Part shown: positions 6,947-15,893 of the stretch, in pieces | Position numbering within the stretch: the first letter of the stretch is position 1 | Layout of the letters: every line of letters starts with the position of its first letter | From: a virus | DNA: 64,000 nucleotides | Reading direction: 5' to 3' (one strand) | Virus record (IMG/VR): IMGVR_UViG_3300046542_000248 | Location: 124,001 to 188,000 of that record | Made by a program: the position numbers and the translations under genes | Notes under the pieces: generated by a model | What the model saw: only the letters and a program-made list of their open reading frames with translations | Database searches by the model: none | Told to the model about the DNA's origin: nothing

Positions 6947-9372
6947 TGACTTACATAATCAGACCTAAGAAGGGTTTTTGGAATATCGAAAACATTGATG
7001 AGCAGAACATTGCCCAATTTGATGAAGACGGTATGGCCCTTCATGGTGTAAATAGAAACCTACAAAGAAATATTGCGTTATTCTTTGATAACCTCAAAGT
7101 AGTTCATAGACGTATTCTATATGCTATGGCTACTAAAGGATTGAAACCTACAAGTAATTATTCGAAATCTGCTGGTGTTATTGGTAGAACTATTGAACAG
7201 TTTCATCCTCATGGTGATGCTGCTGCTTATGAAGCTTTAATCTTTATGGGTCAACCATGGAGAAATATTATGACTCTGGTAGATGTCAGCGGAATCTATG
7301 GTAATGCTGAGAATCCAGATGAGTATGCTCAAATGCGTTATGTTGAGTGTAGATTGAACAAATTTGCATGGGACTGCTTCTTCTCCGAATGGGATTTGAA
7401 GTCAGACCTGGTTGATATGCGTCCAACCTTTAATGGTGAAGACTTAGAACCAATTTATCTTCCTGCAAAATATCCTTTATTCTTAATGAACTGGGGTAGT
7501 GGTATGGGCTTTGGATTATCCACATCCAGCCCAGGATTCTTACCTCAAGTTGCAATGCAAGCAGTCATCGACCTTGTTCTAGATCCTAATGCTAAACTTG
7601 TGATGTACCCAGAAGACCCAATGGGCTGTACCATTATAGGTAAGAAGGTATTCCATAAGTTCGTGGATCATGATATGAATAATGATGACGATGAAAGTCT
7701 GAAGTTCCGTGTTCGTTCCGACTATATCATTCAAGATGGTATGATCAGAATCTTAAACACTCCGTATGAAGTAAATCCTGCAACAGTCGCTGCTAAGATT
7801 AAAAAGCTGCGAGAAGAGAAAAAGATTGACGGTATTATAGAAATGGAGATTGACCTGATGGCAGGTAAAATTCCTCAGCATAAAGGCAAAGAGGATGCGA
7901 TGAATATCGTAATTGAATATGCCAAAGGTATTGATCCTCATATTCTAATGGATAAACTTTACAAGCTTACTCAATTGGAAACCACATTCTCACTTAACAC
8001 TGTGTATGTAGACATGAATAGAAATGTGAAGTACAATCTGCGTGAGAGTATTCTTAACTGGATTAAAACCAGAAAGAAAGTCTTAAAGCGGATGTATCGT
8101 AGTGATTTAACAATTAAAGCTAAACGTAATTACATTCTAGATGCTTTGATCGACCTATTCGAAAAGAAGCAACTGGATGACGTTATCGAGCTTTTCAAAA
8201 AGAAAAAACGTGCGGATATTCCTGAAATTCTTATCTCAAGATACGGTGTCAGTGATTTCCAAGCGAAGCAAATTTCAAGATTACAACTTGATCAAATCTC
8301 TCCTGAAGCTTATGCAGAGAATGTTCAAGAGCGTAAAGTTAATAAGGCTAAGATCCAAGAACTTCAAGATATTTTGAAGACTAAAGGATCTCTTAACAAG
8401 ATCATCATCGAACAGATGCAAGAGGGTATTTCTAAGTATTCTCGCCCGCGTCAATCGAAGATTATTGAAGCTAACTTTGGTGATAAAGAAGAAGCATTCT
8501 TTGACATCGAGGTTATTCATTCAGGTAGTATTCGTAAGACTAAAGTCGGTTCAACTATTGAGTTGAACAATGATGAGTCTCTACTCGTTGATAAGCATAT
8601 CAACGTTGGGGATGCTAATAAGCTATTCGTCTTCACAAACAACGGCTTGGTATTCAGCGATAACATTTCTAATATCAAGACCTCCAAAGATTCTAGCCTT
8701 GGAAGTATTATCTCTAAGCGCTATGATTCTACAAAGTATAACACAATCGGATCTCTTGTAGGTAAAGAGTCTAGCACTGCAAATATAATCTGTCTAACTA
8801 AACTTGGACTGATTAAAAACAGTAAGCTTTCTGACTACTTTATCTCATCGCAAGGAAGTTATGGGATCAAGCTTGCTAAGAATGATGAGCTTGTATCTGT
8901 ACTTGAATTCTCCGCTGCTGAAATTAAGAACTCCAAGATTCTCATCTATACCAAGAGTGGTAAATGTGGAATGTTCCCTGTAGATGATCTTACAGTAACT
9001 TCCCGATTCACTATGGGTAATATCGGCATTAAGCTGGAAGATGGAGATTATGTAATCGGAGCTGAGCTTGTTAAGTCTTCCGATGAACAAATGGTCACTG
9101 TCTCTGAGAGTGGTCATATTAAGAAATTCTCTATTGAGAATACGTTTAACAATATGAAGCGTGGCTCTTACGGAGTATCAGTAGTATCTTCAGGTGAAGA
9201 CCTGTATAAGATTGCTACAGTTGGTCCTAAGATCACTAAGCTTCTACTAGTATCTCTTCAAGGAACTGAAGAAGTGGTACTAGCTGATCTGCCGAATAAA
9301 ACAAGACTTTCGTCTGGCGAGAAGGTTCTTAAAGCCAAGCGGAAGAATGAGATTATTCTCAAGGAAAAATAA
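6946..9372 (+). CDS. Type IIA DNA topoisomerase, cleavage subunit (GyrA/ParC-like)
   Basis: The DNA-cutting subunit. The 5Y-CAP region is clear: KVVHRRILYAM at residues 51-61, KSAGVIG at 74-80, FHPHGDAAAY at 86-95 and the catalytic tyrosine Y132 in AQMRYVECRL. The C-terminal 280 residues form a repeated beta-pinwheel-like domain with several G-x-x-K/S-GSYG blades. A canonical gyrase box QRRGGKG is not present; the closest is MKRGSYG near residue 737. DNA wrapping and negative supercoiling are thus uncertain, and topo IV-like activity is possible. Last gene of the operon, closed by a strong terminator. Confidence 0.95.
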   Translation: MTYIIRPKKGFWNIENIDEQNIAQFDEDGMALHGVNRNLQRNIALFFDNLKVVHRRILYAMATKGLKPTSNYSKSAGVIGRTIEQFHPHGDAAAYEALIFMGQPWRNIMTLVDVSGIYGNAENPDEYAQMRYVECRLNKFAWDCFFSEWDLKSDLVDMRPTFNGEDLEPIYLPAKYPLFLMNWGSGMGFGLSTSSPGFLPQVAMQAVIDLVLDPNAKLVMYPEDPMGCTIIGKKVFHKFVDHDMNNDDDESLKFRVRSDYIIQDGMIRILNTPYEVNPATVAAKIKKLREEKKIDGIIEMEIDLMAGKIPQHKGKEDAMNIVIEYAKGIDPHILMDKLYKLTQLETTFSLNTVYVDMNRNVKYNLRESILNWIKTRKKVLKRMYRSDLTIKAKRNYILDALIDLFEKKQLDDVIELFKKKKRADIPEILISRYGVSDFQAKQISRLQLDQISPEAYAENVQERKVNKAKIQELQDILKTKGSLNKIIIEQMQEGISKYSRPRQSKIIEANFGDKEEAFFDIEVIHSGSIRKTKVGSTIELNNDESLLVDKHINVGDANKLFVFTNNGLVFSDNISNIKTSKDSSLGSIISKRYDSTKYNTIGSLVGKESSTANIICLTKLGLIKNSKLSDYFISSQGSYGIKLAKNDELVSVLEFSAAEIKNSKILIYTKSGKCGMFPVDDLTVTSRFTMGNIGIKLEDGDYVIGAELVKSSDEQMVTVSESGHIKKFSIENTFNNMKRGSYGVSVVSSGEDLYKIATVGPKITKLLLVSLQGTEEVVLADLPNKTRLSSGEKVLKAKRKNEIILKEK

Positions 9373-9378
9373 CAAATG

Positions 9379-9416
9379 GAGAAGAGGAGAAATCCTCTTC
9401 TCTTCTTATTTTTTTT
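9379..9416 (+). terminator. Rho-independent terminator
   Basis: GAGAAGAGGA pairs with TCCTCTTCTC over a 4-base loop and is followed by a T-rich run. It ends the topoisomerase operon. Confidence 0.9.
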
Positions 9417-9463
9417 CTGCTGAAACACACAGATAATAGACCACTGTGAAGGGAATGGTACAA

Positions 9464-10633
9464 TTGTCTGATACTATTATTCTAGATAGTTTGTATAGCA
9501 AAGCAGCTACTGCTTTAAGTAATCCTGCTAATGTAATGAAATTGAAAACCTATTTGTCGAAGTACTTTGATAAGAACTCTCATATTCTTTTTTCTTTAAA
9601 TTTCACTGAACGGCTTATCGTATTTGAAGCTGATAAAGCGATTCTGTTTGAAAGTCTAGGAATCTCTGATAAGGAGATTCAAGCGGTACTAGATAAATCA
9701 CCATTTGGCAAAATCAATTGGGTATTGAATCCTACTACCGTTGCATTACTATTATGTATTCTTTATTTTGATAATAAGAAGTTAGAGAAGGATGTCGAAA
9801 TCTGTGAGATCTTCCTTACTTGCTACTTCTATTCTGTGCTACATCCTAAAATCTTTAACTATCCTCCAAACGCTGCCATCATGGAGTATACGTTAACAAA
9901 GAATCCTAATGTAACAGGAAACTTTATCTTTAAGAAGGAAGGTTCACTGTTCAATTCCTTCAAACATATGTCTAAAATCTCTCATGAGAATTATATCGTT
10001 GATCTTAAGACGTTAAAGACCGATAAGATGGTAAATGATTATGTCGGTTCTATTCGTACTCGTCTTAACTCATTGCTGAAGAATATCATGAACTATTTCC
10101 TTGAAGATCATAAAGCTGGTCATTATTTCAATAGAGAAGCTGATGTGCATGAGGATGATAAATATCGTCTTGCAGATAGCACAACTCTATTCGTTTCTAA
10201 ATTAGCTAGTAAAACCACTACTAATATCATTAGCTATCGCTTTAATAGATCTATTATTAAGCAGACAGCCAATGCTGATATCAATCTACATCCAATCACT
10301 CTTGAAAATATTCTCAATACTATTATTGAGCATTATAGACAAGATGTTGATGCGTTTGTAAGTTCCATTATTGAACTGTATGTAATTGAGGGTAACAATA
10401 ATGCTACCACTATCAATACGTCCAAGTTCATCAATGAATGTTTATACCTGTATAAATCCAATTCCAGTAAGCCACGAGTAGTTTATCTTAAAAATACTTT
10501 GGATAAGTGGATTGCTGAAGGTTCAAAATTAAATGGTCAACGCTTTATTAGAGAAGCTACTATTTACGCATATCGTAAAGCGATCTTCACCATGTTCGTA
10601 TATTCAATCAATAAAGAAAGTCAACCGTCATAA
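9464..10633 (+). CDS. Hypothetical protein, 389 residues
   Basis: The frame is open from GTG 9446, but AAGGGA at 9449-9454 lies inside that extension and fits the TTG at 9464 with 9-base spacing, so I take TTG 9464. A largely helical soluble protein with no recognisable motif, membrane segment or signal peptide. It is followed after 17 bases by another unknown gene using the same RBS and TTG layout, so the two form an operon. No early-type promoter element is visible upstream, unlike most non-structural genes here. Confidence 0.7.
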   Translation: MSDTIILDSLYSKAATALSNPANVMKLKTYLSKYFDKNSHILFSLNFTERLIVFEADKAILFESLGISDKEIQAVLDKSPFGKINWVLNPTTVALLLCILYFDNKKLEKDVEICEIFLTCYFYSVLHPKIFNYPPNAAIMEYTLTKNPNVTGNFIFKKEGSLFNSFKHMSKISHENYIVDLKTLKTDKMVNDYVGSIRTRLNSLLKNIMNYFLEDHKAGHYFNREADVHEDDKYRLADSTTLFVSKLASKTTTNIISYRFNRSIIKQTANADINLHPITLENILNTIIEHYRQDVDAFVSSIIELYVIEGNNNATTINTSKFINECLYLYKSNSSKPRVVYLKNTLDKWIAEGSKLNGQRFIREATIYAYRKAIFTMFVYSINKESQPS

Positions 10634-10650
10634 GAAGGGAATGATATCAT

Positions 10651-11382
10651 TTGGCTAAGAAGCACCAAAAGATTCTTAACTATATCTATAAAGCTATTGA
10701 TGCTATAGATCCAACTGGTAAGAATACTGAAAGATATAAACAGCATCTGGATGGAATGTCTGATGATGATTTCAAAAAATGGGCAAAAGATTTCCTTAGA
10801 GATGACAATGATAACTTCACTGCTGAAATGGATCAATTTGATCAGAACGTAACTATTGAACAGCTTGTTCATGCTGGGCAAACTGCAAATGTACTTCTTG
10901 AAGATTACATTGTAATGCCTAGTATTAGTGATGATCCTGATGATCCTTATGTAACTATTGAGAAGGTATTATTACTCTACCTGAATCAACGTCGAGTTCA
11001 ACAGACTCTATCTGTAAAGAACCACGTTTCTACTTCCATTAATAAACGTAACCCTAAAACGGGTCAAGTTATTGATGATGATAAAAACTCAAGAACTTCT
11101 GATATGGAAATGTACCAGTTAATCTTCCAAGGAGCTTTTAATAAGCTTGCAGAAGATTATGGCCCAAAATCAGATAACCTTGTAGCTAAGAATGAAATGC
11201 TCTATCAGATTCAGCGTAAGGGTTCAGTATCATTAGCTGAGCTTCCTAATCTTACAAAAGATAAGGTATCTCTTAACTATATGAACTTCCTACTATTAGC
11301 TGCTGGTTACCAATCCGACTTAATTAACGATAAAGAATTACTACCTATCGTTATTGAGCGTGGTGGTCAATTGTATCAATAA
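10651..11382 (+). CDS. Hypothetical protein with RNAP beta C-terminus-like segment
   Basis: 243 residues, TTG start after GAAGGGA. The N-terminal 90 residues are acidic and unrecognised. In the C-terminal half, DMEMYQLIFQGAF followed by KSDN recalls the conserved end of bacterial RNAP beta (GEMEVWALEAYGA ... KSDD), and a helical end segment follows as in beta. The same feature is, however, present in the RNAP beta-C gene at 18858, so this would be a second copy or a chance match. I keep the call as unknown. The preceding gene is co-transcribed. Confidence 0.6.
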   Translation: MAKKHQKILNYIYKAIDAIDPTGKNTERYKQHLDGMSDDDFKKWAKDFLRDDNDNFTAEMDQFDQNVTIEQLVHAGQTANVLLEDYIVMPSISDDPDDPYVTIEKVLLLYLNQRRVQQTLSVKNHVSTSINKRNPKTGQVIDDDKNSRTSDMEMYQLIFQGAFNKLAEDYGPKSDNLVAKNEMLYQIQRKGSVSLAELPNLTKDKVSLNYMNFLLLAAGYQSDLINDKELLPIVIERGGQLYQ

Positions 11383-11423
11383 TTGTATATTATCAGGGCA
11401 ACAATCTATTACAGTAAGTACTG

Positions 11424-11443
11424 AAGTATATATTATTATTGTG
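11424..11443 (+). promoter_or_regulatory. Early-type phage promoter
   Basis: AAGTATATATTATTATTGTG lies 12 bases upstream of the microprotein start, so the leader is very short and contains the GAGGTGAT ribosome binding site. Confidence 0.7.
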
Positions 11444-11455
11444 AGGTGATATTCT

Positions 11456-11581
11456 ATGAATAGCAAGAAACCTCAATCTCCTCAACAACCACCAATTCAA
11501 GGTGGTCTAATGATGGAAGTCGCTGTCGGTGCACAGATCGCTTCCCAGATTATGAACGAATCTCAAGTCAAGAAAGGCTAA
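11456..11581 (+). CDS. 41-residue microprotein
   Basis: A short frame with ATG, a strong GAGGTGAT ribosome binding site 9 bases upstream, its own early-type promoter and its own terminator. This is good support for a real gene despite its size. The N-terminal half is rich in P, Q and S. The C-terminal half (GGLMMEVAVGAQIASQIM) is an apolar, amphipathic helix. High expression early in infection and binding to a host target or membrane surface would fit, but nothing proves it. The stop codon lies within the terminator stem. Confidence 0.7.
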   Translation: MNSKKPQSPQQPPIQGGLMMEVAVGAQIASQIMNESQVKKG

Positions 11582-11608
11582 AGCCATCGCGCTTTAGCTT
11601 TTCTTTAT
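11573..11608 (+). terminator. Rho-independent terminator overlapping the stop codon
   Basis: GCTAAAGC at 11577-11584 pairs perfectly with GCTTTAGC at 11591-11598 around a CATCGC loop, followed by TTTTCTTT. The TAA of the microprotein is part of the 5' arm. Confidence 0.9.
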
Positions 11609-11741
11609 TAAACTATGAAAGGACGTGGGGCTTATAAGAAAATGGTGACAATGATTGTTTCATTATGTTACCCCTGATAAAATTTATGTAATGTGCTCAA
11701 AGCAATATCAAACCCTGATTAAACGTAGGAGGATTTTTATT

Positions 11742-12617
11742 ATGACATCGTACACTTTTAACCATAAGAGGTATAGAGTCACCAATAACTCTAAATTCAT
11801 TGTGTCAACCACTCTATTAGTTATGTTTGTTTTAACTATTGGCTATATGTTAGCATTTGCTGGGTATAAGCATTATACTCAGGTGAAAGAAGATAAAGCT
11901 TATCAAGCTCAACAGGTAGAATTGTCAAACCTCAAAGAAAAATATTCTTTTACTATTAATGACATTTACGTAGAAGCTACTAGTGCTGAAGAAGCCTTGC
12001 AAAAAACTAAAGCTCTCTTGGTAACACAGGCTGAGGAAACTACTAAACAAATTAACATAAACAAAGAGCAGCAAGAAACAATTGTTGCATTGCAAGAAAA
12101 GTATGATGCAAAGATTGAACAAGCTAAGGCAACCACAAAGCAAGACGTAAAGCTCTATAATGAGTATGCTTATGCTATAGAATACCCAGGGTCCGATATG
12201 ACTCTGAGTGATATCAAAATGATTGTGAACATCTCTAAAGAGGAGAAAGTAAATCCTCATTTGTGGCTTAGTCTTGTAGAATTAGAAAGTAAGTTCAAAT
12301 CAAATGCTCGTTCAAACAGATCAACAGCATCTGGTTGGGGACAGGTATTGAAAGGAACTGGCGAATCGCTCTATGAAGACCAGCTTAAACTCGGAAATTA
12401 TAACCATGCCTCGATGGGTATAAATAAAGAAATAAATGCCAAAATGTCTATTCATTATCTAGGTGAACTTATCAATACATCGGGCAGCATTGAAAGAGCT
12501 TTAATCAATTACAATGGTGGAGAATTAGGTGAAAAGTACGCTAATATCGTAAAACAAAACCTGAAAGAGAATACTGGCTTAACTCTATCAAAGGTCACTA
12601 AACCTGACCCTATTTAA
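11742..12617 (+). CDS. Membrane-anchored lytic transglycosylase (SLT-like)
   Basis: Start chosen at ATG 11742 behind GTAGGAGGA; the frame upstream lacks a good start. The 291-residue protein has a short basic N-terminus, one membrane helix at about residues 20-42 (VSTTLLVMFVLTIGYMLAFAG), a K/E/Q-rich coiled coil to about residue 135 and a C-terminal soluble lytic transglycosylase domain. In that domain, LVELESKF (catalytic Glu near 179-181), SGWGQV and the ALINYNGG motif (family AYNAG) are visible. Such enzymes cut the glycan strands of peptidoglycan. The anchor and coiled coil place the domain outside the cell membrane, so a role in envelope remodelling or lysis is more likely than a tail-borne lysin. 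The preceding 160 bases hold a possible leader hairpin. Confidence 0.85.
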   Translation: MTSYTFNHKRYRVTNNSKFIVSTTLLVMFVLTIGYMLAFAGYKHYTQVKEDKAYQAQQVELSNLKEKYSFTINDIYVEATSAEEALQKTKALLVTQAEETTKQININKEQQETIVALQEKYDAKIEQAKATTKQDVKLYNEYAYAIEYPGSDMTLSDIKMIVNISKEEKVNPHLWLSLVELESKFKSNARSNRSTASGWGQVLKGTGESLYEDQLKLGNYNHASMGINKEINAKMSIHYLGELINTSGSIERALINYNGGELGEKYANIVKQNLKENTGLTLSKVTKPDPI

Positions 12618-12647
12618 GACTTATCATTCCTAATGAGTAATCATTTC

Positions 12648-12667
12648 AAATATATATTATTAATGTG
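12648..12667 (+). promoter_or_regulatory. Early-type phage promoter
   Basis: AAATATATATTATTAATGTG, a full match, is followed at once by the hairpin at 12665. Confidence 0.75.
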
Positions 12668-12692
12668 ATGACCAAATCATAATGGTCATCAC
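12665..12692 (+). promoter_or_regulatory. Leader hairpin at predicted transcript start
   Basis: GTGATGACC and GGTCATCAC form a perfect 9-bp stem over a 10-base loop, beginning exactly where the promoter element ends. There is no T-run behind it, so a terminator is unlikely. It would form the 5' end of the mRNA. Confidence 0.65.
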
Positions 12693-12729
12693 ATTTCTAT
12701 ATTAACCTACTAAAAGGAGATTGACTCGA

Positions 12730-13392
12730 ATGGAAAATATTAAAAGTAATGAAACAACTCTGCTAGAAATTGGACTTACCAATGTTCAAACGCGTGTTAT
12801 TGACCGCATTATTGAAATTCAAAGGTATATGACACAACCATGTGAAAGTAAGATTGAGAAGCAAGTTCTTAAAAAGCTTCCATTAGAAGTACGTAAAACT
12901 CTTATTCTTAACACACCATCACCTAGATGGTTTGGTACTGATTTTCAATATTTTAATCCAACCGTAAAACAACGATTCGAAAAATTACTTAGTAAAGAAG
13001 AAGCAACTATCACACATTTACTTCCTCAGGTTGATAATGAACCGAATTGGCGTGATGAATTAAAAATGTGTTTGATACAAAAGAAAGATCCTATGTTCCC
13101 AGGTGAAAAGATTACCTATCTTGTATTTGAGAATAAAGAAGAAAGTGATAATGCGATTAAAGAAATTCGGGAAGCGCAAACATTCTGTTCAATTGTGACA
13201 GATGCATTACTCCCATTCGCTGAACAATATCATCTTCAAACTAAGAAATTAAAATCTGAGGCTAAACTATTCAAAAAGAAATTTGGAGTTAAGCCTATTT
13301 TCGATATTAAGAATAAACCTAAGTGGTTATACATGTTTGAAGACTGCATGAAATTGCAACGTGATTTCCACTGCCTTGATGTGATCATCTAG
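12730..13392 (+). CDS. Hypothetical protein, 220 residues
   Basis: The start ATG 12730 is placed 9 bases behind AAAAGGAGA; the in-frame TTG 12721 touches the ribosome binding site. A charged, mainly helical cytoplasmic protein with two cysteines in its last 20 residues and no recognised domain. It stands alone between two early-type promoters, with a leader hairpin in its 5' UTR. Early host-takeover function is possible from context only. Confidence 0.7.
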   Translation: MENIKSNETTLLEIGLTNVQTRVIDRIIEIQRYMTQPCESKIEKQVLKKLPLEVRKTLILNTPSPRWFGTDFQYFNPTVKQRFEKLLSKEEATITHLLPQVDNEPNWRDELKMCLIQKKDPMFPGEKITYLVFENKEESDNAIKEIREAQTFCSIVTDALLPFAEQYHLQTKKLKSEAKLFKKKFGVKPIFDIKNKPKWLYMFEDCMKLQRDFHCLDVII

Positions 13393-13404
13393 GACATACG
13401 TTGG

Positions 13405-13424
13405 TAATATATATTATTATTATG
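13405..13424 (+). promoter_or_regulatory. Early-type phage promoter of the tubulin operon
   Basis: TAATATATATTATTATTATG lies 65 bases before the tubulin-like gene and runs into the hairpin at 13424. Confidence 0.75.
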
Positions 13425-13451
13425 CGATGACTATATATTAGTAACTATCGC
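13424..13451 (+). promoter_or_regulatory. Leader hairpin of the tubulin operon
   Basis: GCGAT pairs with ATCGC, and inside it ACTA pairs with TAGT, separated by a small internal loop. As at 12665 and 18430, the structure starts at the predicted transcription start. Confidence 0.5.
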
Positions 13452-13489
13452 GTATATCATACACTATCTATTAAAAGGAGACTGAAACT

Positions 13490-14674
13490 ATGTCTAACGA
13501 ATCCGCAAAACTACTCGGGCAAGAACTGAAAGAAAATATGAGCAAAATCCAAGGTAAAAATGAAGCATTACAAATGAAAATGAAAGCAAGTATTTTTGGC
13601 GTTGGTGCTGGCGGCGGTAATATCGCACATCTTATGAGCTATTTCGATGGCTATGATACAGCAGCTTTAAATACAACACAATCCGACATGGTTGGTTTGA
13701 TGGTTGATCATAGAGTGGTAATTAAAGGTGTTAATGGATCTGGTAAAGATCGTGCATTTGCATCTGATCAATTCAAACTTTCCTATAAATCATTCTTTGA
13801 ACATGACGGAATTAAGAAGCTTATCGAGAACGATTTAATTTTCGTTGTCGGTACAGGTGGTGGTGGAACTGGTACAATCATTTCCATTATGACCGCCGCT
13901 TATCTTAAGAAAGAATATCCAAATAAACAAATCTTCTTTATTGGCATGCTAGGTTCAATTAAAGAAGATAAAACATCGCAGGAAAATATGCGTGAGTTTA
14001 TGTCTGATCTTGAAAATAAACTCAGCGTTCCGTATCTTCTATTCGATAACAATCGTACGAAGAATATGGTTGGCGATCAAGTTTACGATAAAGTTAATAA
14101 CGATATCGTTGACGCAATTCGTGTTCTATCTAAAGATTTCTTCGTTGAGACATCACGGAGTAATATTGACGGTCGAGACTATGCTCGCTTAGCAAGCTAT
14201 GCTGGTTTAACATCCGTAATCAATATTCCCAATCTGAACATCAGCGTGTCGGAAGAAACAATCGACCTTACTGGTCGTATTCAGCAAGCTATTGAAGGTA
14301 GTACAAATATCATCACGGAATCTCCTGAAGCATATGGCTTCTTCATGAATGTTGATGAGGAAGTATATTCGGCTGTGGATACTACATTCCATGATGTTCA
14401 AGAAAAGATTGCTGGAAAACCTTCAAGTGGTCTAGCATTCAAACATCTTCAAAATGCAACAGGACAAGGGCCAGAATTTGCAATGATTGCAACTGGTCTA
14501 TCAGCTCCAATGCAACGCTTTAAAATGATTGATCGTCGTATTTCCGAGCTTGAACAAGTTAAAGAAAAAGAAAAGCTGCCTACAGTTGAAAGAAATTCAT
14601 CCAAACTGCAACTTGCAGGGGATGGAAACTCTAATGGGACTGGGCAAGGTTCTAATGCCTTTGACGGATTCTAA
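13490..14674 (+). CDS. Tubulin/FtsZ-family GTPase (PhuZ-like)
   Basis: A 394-residue member of the tubulin/FtsZ superfamily. The N-terminal FGVGAGGGN loop at residues 36-44 and the signature GTGGGGTGTI at 121-130 are the nucleotide-binding T1 and T4 loops. In jumbo phages such proteins polymerise into a spindle that positions the phage nucleus or carries capsids. The C-terminus from about 350 is a disordered, charged linker ending in NAFDGF, which could be a polymerisation or partner-binding tail. The FtsZ T7 signature N-x-D-x-x-D is not obvious, so I cannot confirm the hydrolysis loop. The gene has its own early promoter and a RBS of AAAGGAG. The next gene starts 17 bases after the stop and is probably co-transcribed. 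Confidence 0.9.
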   Translation: MSNESAKLLGQELKENMSKIQGKNEALQMKMKASIFGVGAGGGNIAHLMSYFDGYDTAALNTTQSDMVGLMVDHRVVIKGVNGSGKDRAFASDQFKLSYKSFFEHDGIKKLIENDLIFVVGTGGGGTGTIISIMTAAYLKKEYPNKQIFFIGMLGSIKEDKTSQENMREFMSDLENKLSVPYLLFDNNRTKNMVGDQVYDKVNNDIVDAIRVLSKDFFVETSRSNIDGRDYARLASYAGLTSVINIPNLNISVSEETIDLTGRIQQAIEGSTNIITESPEAYGFFMNVDEEVYSAVDTTFHDVQEKIAGKPSSGLAFKHLQNATGQGPEFAMIATGLSAPMQRFKMIDRRISELEQVKEKEKLPTVERNSSKLQLAGDGNSNGTGQGSNAFDGF

Positions 14675-14700
14675 TCCAAACAGAAAGGTAGTTGCCATTG

Positions 14701-15819
14701 ATGAAAATCAAGTATAATAACTATACTAACCGAGAACGAAAGCAACAACAGCAGCAGCAGGGTGGGAGACATAACAACTCCCAGCCTCGCATCAAAGAAT
14801 TACGTAAGATCTATGAAAATCCAAAAACATTCCTACGGGAATCACTGGAGGTGATAGAAATTTCAGTTCAAGAACATCTCGAAACCATGTTTAATGATTA
14901 CAAGGAATGGAGAATGGGTAAGAAGAAGCGTCCAGAATATATCTTCAACATGACGCAAGACTTCGCCTTCGTTTCAATCCTTCCTAAGATCGTAAAGAAA
15001 AATTACGATTTCATTATTGAAAATGGTGAAGAGTTTAGCGAGATCATTTCGAATGCAGTAGGCGAACTCAATAGAACTCGTCGTAACCGCTACAAAGAAA
15101 TGGTTGCTATTTATTCAAGTCTCTATGAAGATTTAAACGAGAGAAGGATTAAGAAACTTACTTCTCTAAATATTAAAGGTGTAGATTGGGATGAAGCATT
15201 GAAGCTATGTTTAGTTTCACATGGTTCTCCTGGTCATACAATGATCAACACTCTTAGAATGATGTACAGCACGCTGAAGATCAGCAAGTATCAAGATATC
15301 TATAAAATTCTCCGTAAATTATACGGTAAGAAGGATATGGGTAAAGTTGCTGTATACATCTTACTAGAAAAACGTCCTGATTTCACAAAATCCAATTGGA
15401 TTGATTCAGAACTATATGGTACTCTTACCAGCATCGCTTTGGATGAGATTAATGCTCAGAAAAAAGATGGTGTTAAGACACTGCTAAAGCTATACTGTAA
15501 TGAAAGAAGAAGATCCGAGTTTGAGCAATATCAAAGACGTCGGGTTAACTTCTCTACGATCAATAAAGAAGATTATGCAAAGATCCACAAGGTTGCTAAA
15601 AAGCTTGCCAAGAAAAACGATATGTATCGAGTATACTTGGATAAGTCAGATAGCAAATACAAGCAAGAGCCGGAGAAGGTTCAGTTTAAACAACCTGAAC
15701 AGCCGCAGCAAAATCAATATCAAAATCGTGGTAACAACGATCGAAGATATGATAATCGGGATAACCGTAATAACAATAATCGCCACAATAACCAAAACAA
15801 TGGTCAACGGCGGTACTAA
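14701..15819 (+). CDS. Tubulin-operon protein with Q-rich head and N/R-rich tail
   Basis: About 372 residues. The start is ATG 14701 or TTG 14698 (GAAAGG 10-13 bases upstream); TTG 14692 is also in frame. After a short basic start comes a run of seven glutamines and a GGRHNNSQ stretch. A folded helical middle spans roughly residues 30-300, with repeated RRNR and KKLAKK basic patches. The last 60 residues consist almost only of N, Q, R, D, G and Y. Such tails resemble prion-like or phase-separating RNA-binding segments. Its place directly behind the tubulin gene suggests a filament adaptor or cargo-binding partner; this is inference. No known family recognised. Confidence 0.7.
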   Translation: MKIKYNNYTNRERKQQQQQQGGRHNNSQPRIKELRKIYENPKTFLRESLEVIEISVQEHLETMFNDYKEWRMGKKKRPEYIFNMTQDFAFVSILPKIVKKNYDFIIENGEEFSEIISNAVGELNRTRRNRYKEMVAIYSSLYEDLNERRIKKLTSLNIKGVDWDEALKLCLVSHGSPGHTMINTLRMMYSTLKISKYQDIYKILRKLYGKKDMGKVAVYILLEKRPDFTKSNWIDSELYGTLTSIALDEINAQKKDGVKTLLKLYCNERRRSEFEQYQRRRVNFSTINKEDYAKIHKVAKKLAKKNDMYRVYLDKSDSKYKQEPEKVQFKQPEQPQQNQYQNRGNNDRRYDNRDNRNNNNRHNNQNNGQRRY

Positions 15820-15827
15820 CCAACCAG

Positions 15828-15866
15828 TTAAACGAGGGATGAAAATCTCTCGTTTAATTTTTTCTT
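15828..15866 (+). terminator. Rho-independent terminator
   Basis: TTAAACGAG at 15828-15836 pairs with CTCGTTTAA at 15849-15857, followed by TTTTTTCTTT. It ends the tubulin operon. Confidence 0.8.
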
Positions 15867-15893
15867 TGTTTTCATATAAAGGAGGATTACATA

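Noticed and set aside
12665-12692. Hairpin read as terminator of the transglycosylase gene
   Set aside because: It lies after the next promoter and lacks a T-run; a leader hairpin explains position and sequence better.
14740-14765. CAA/CAG repeat tract as a simple repeat or array
   Set aside because: It encodes the glutamine run of the tubulin-operon protein and has no spacer structure; it is not a CRISPR or regulatory array.
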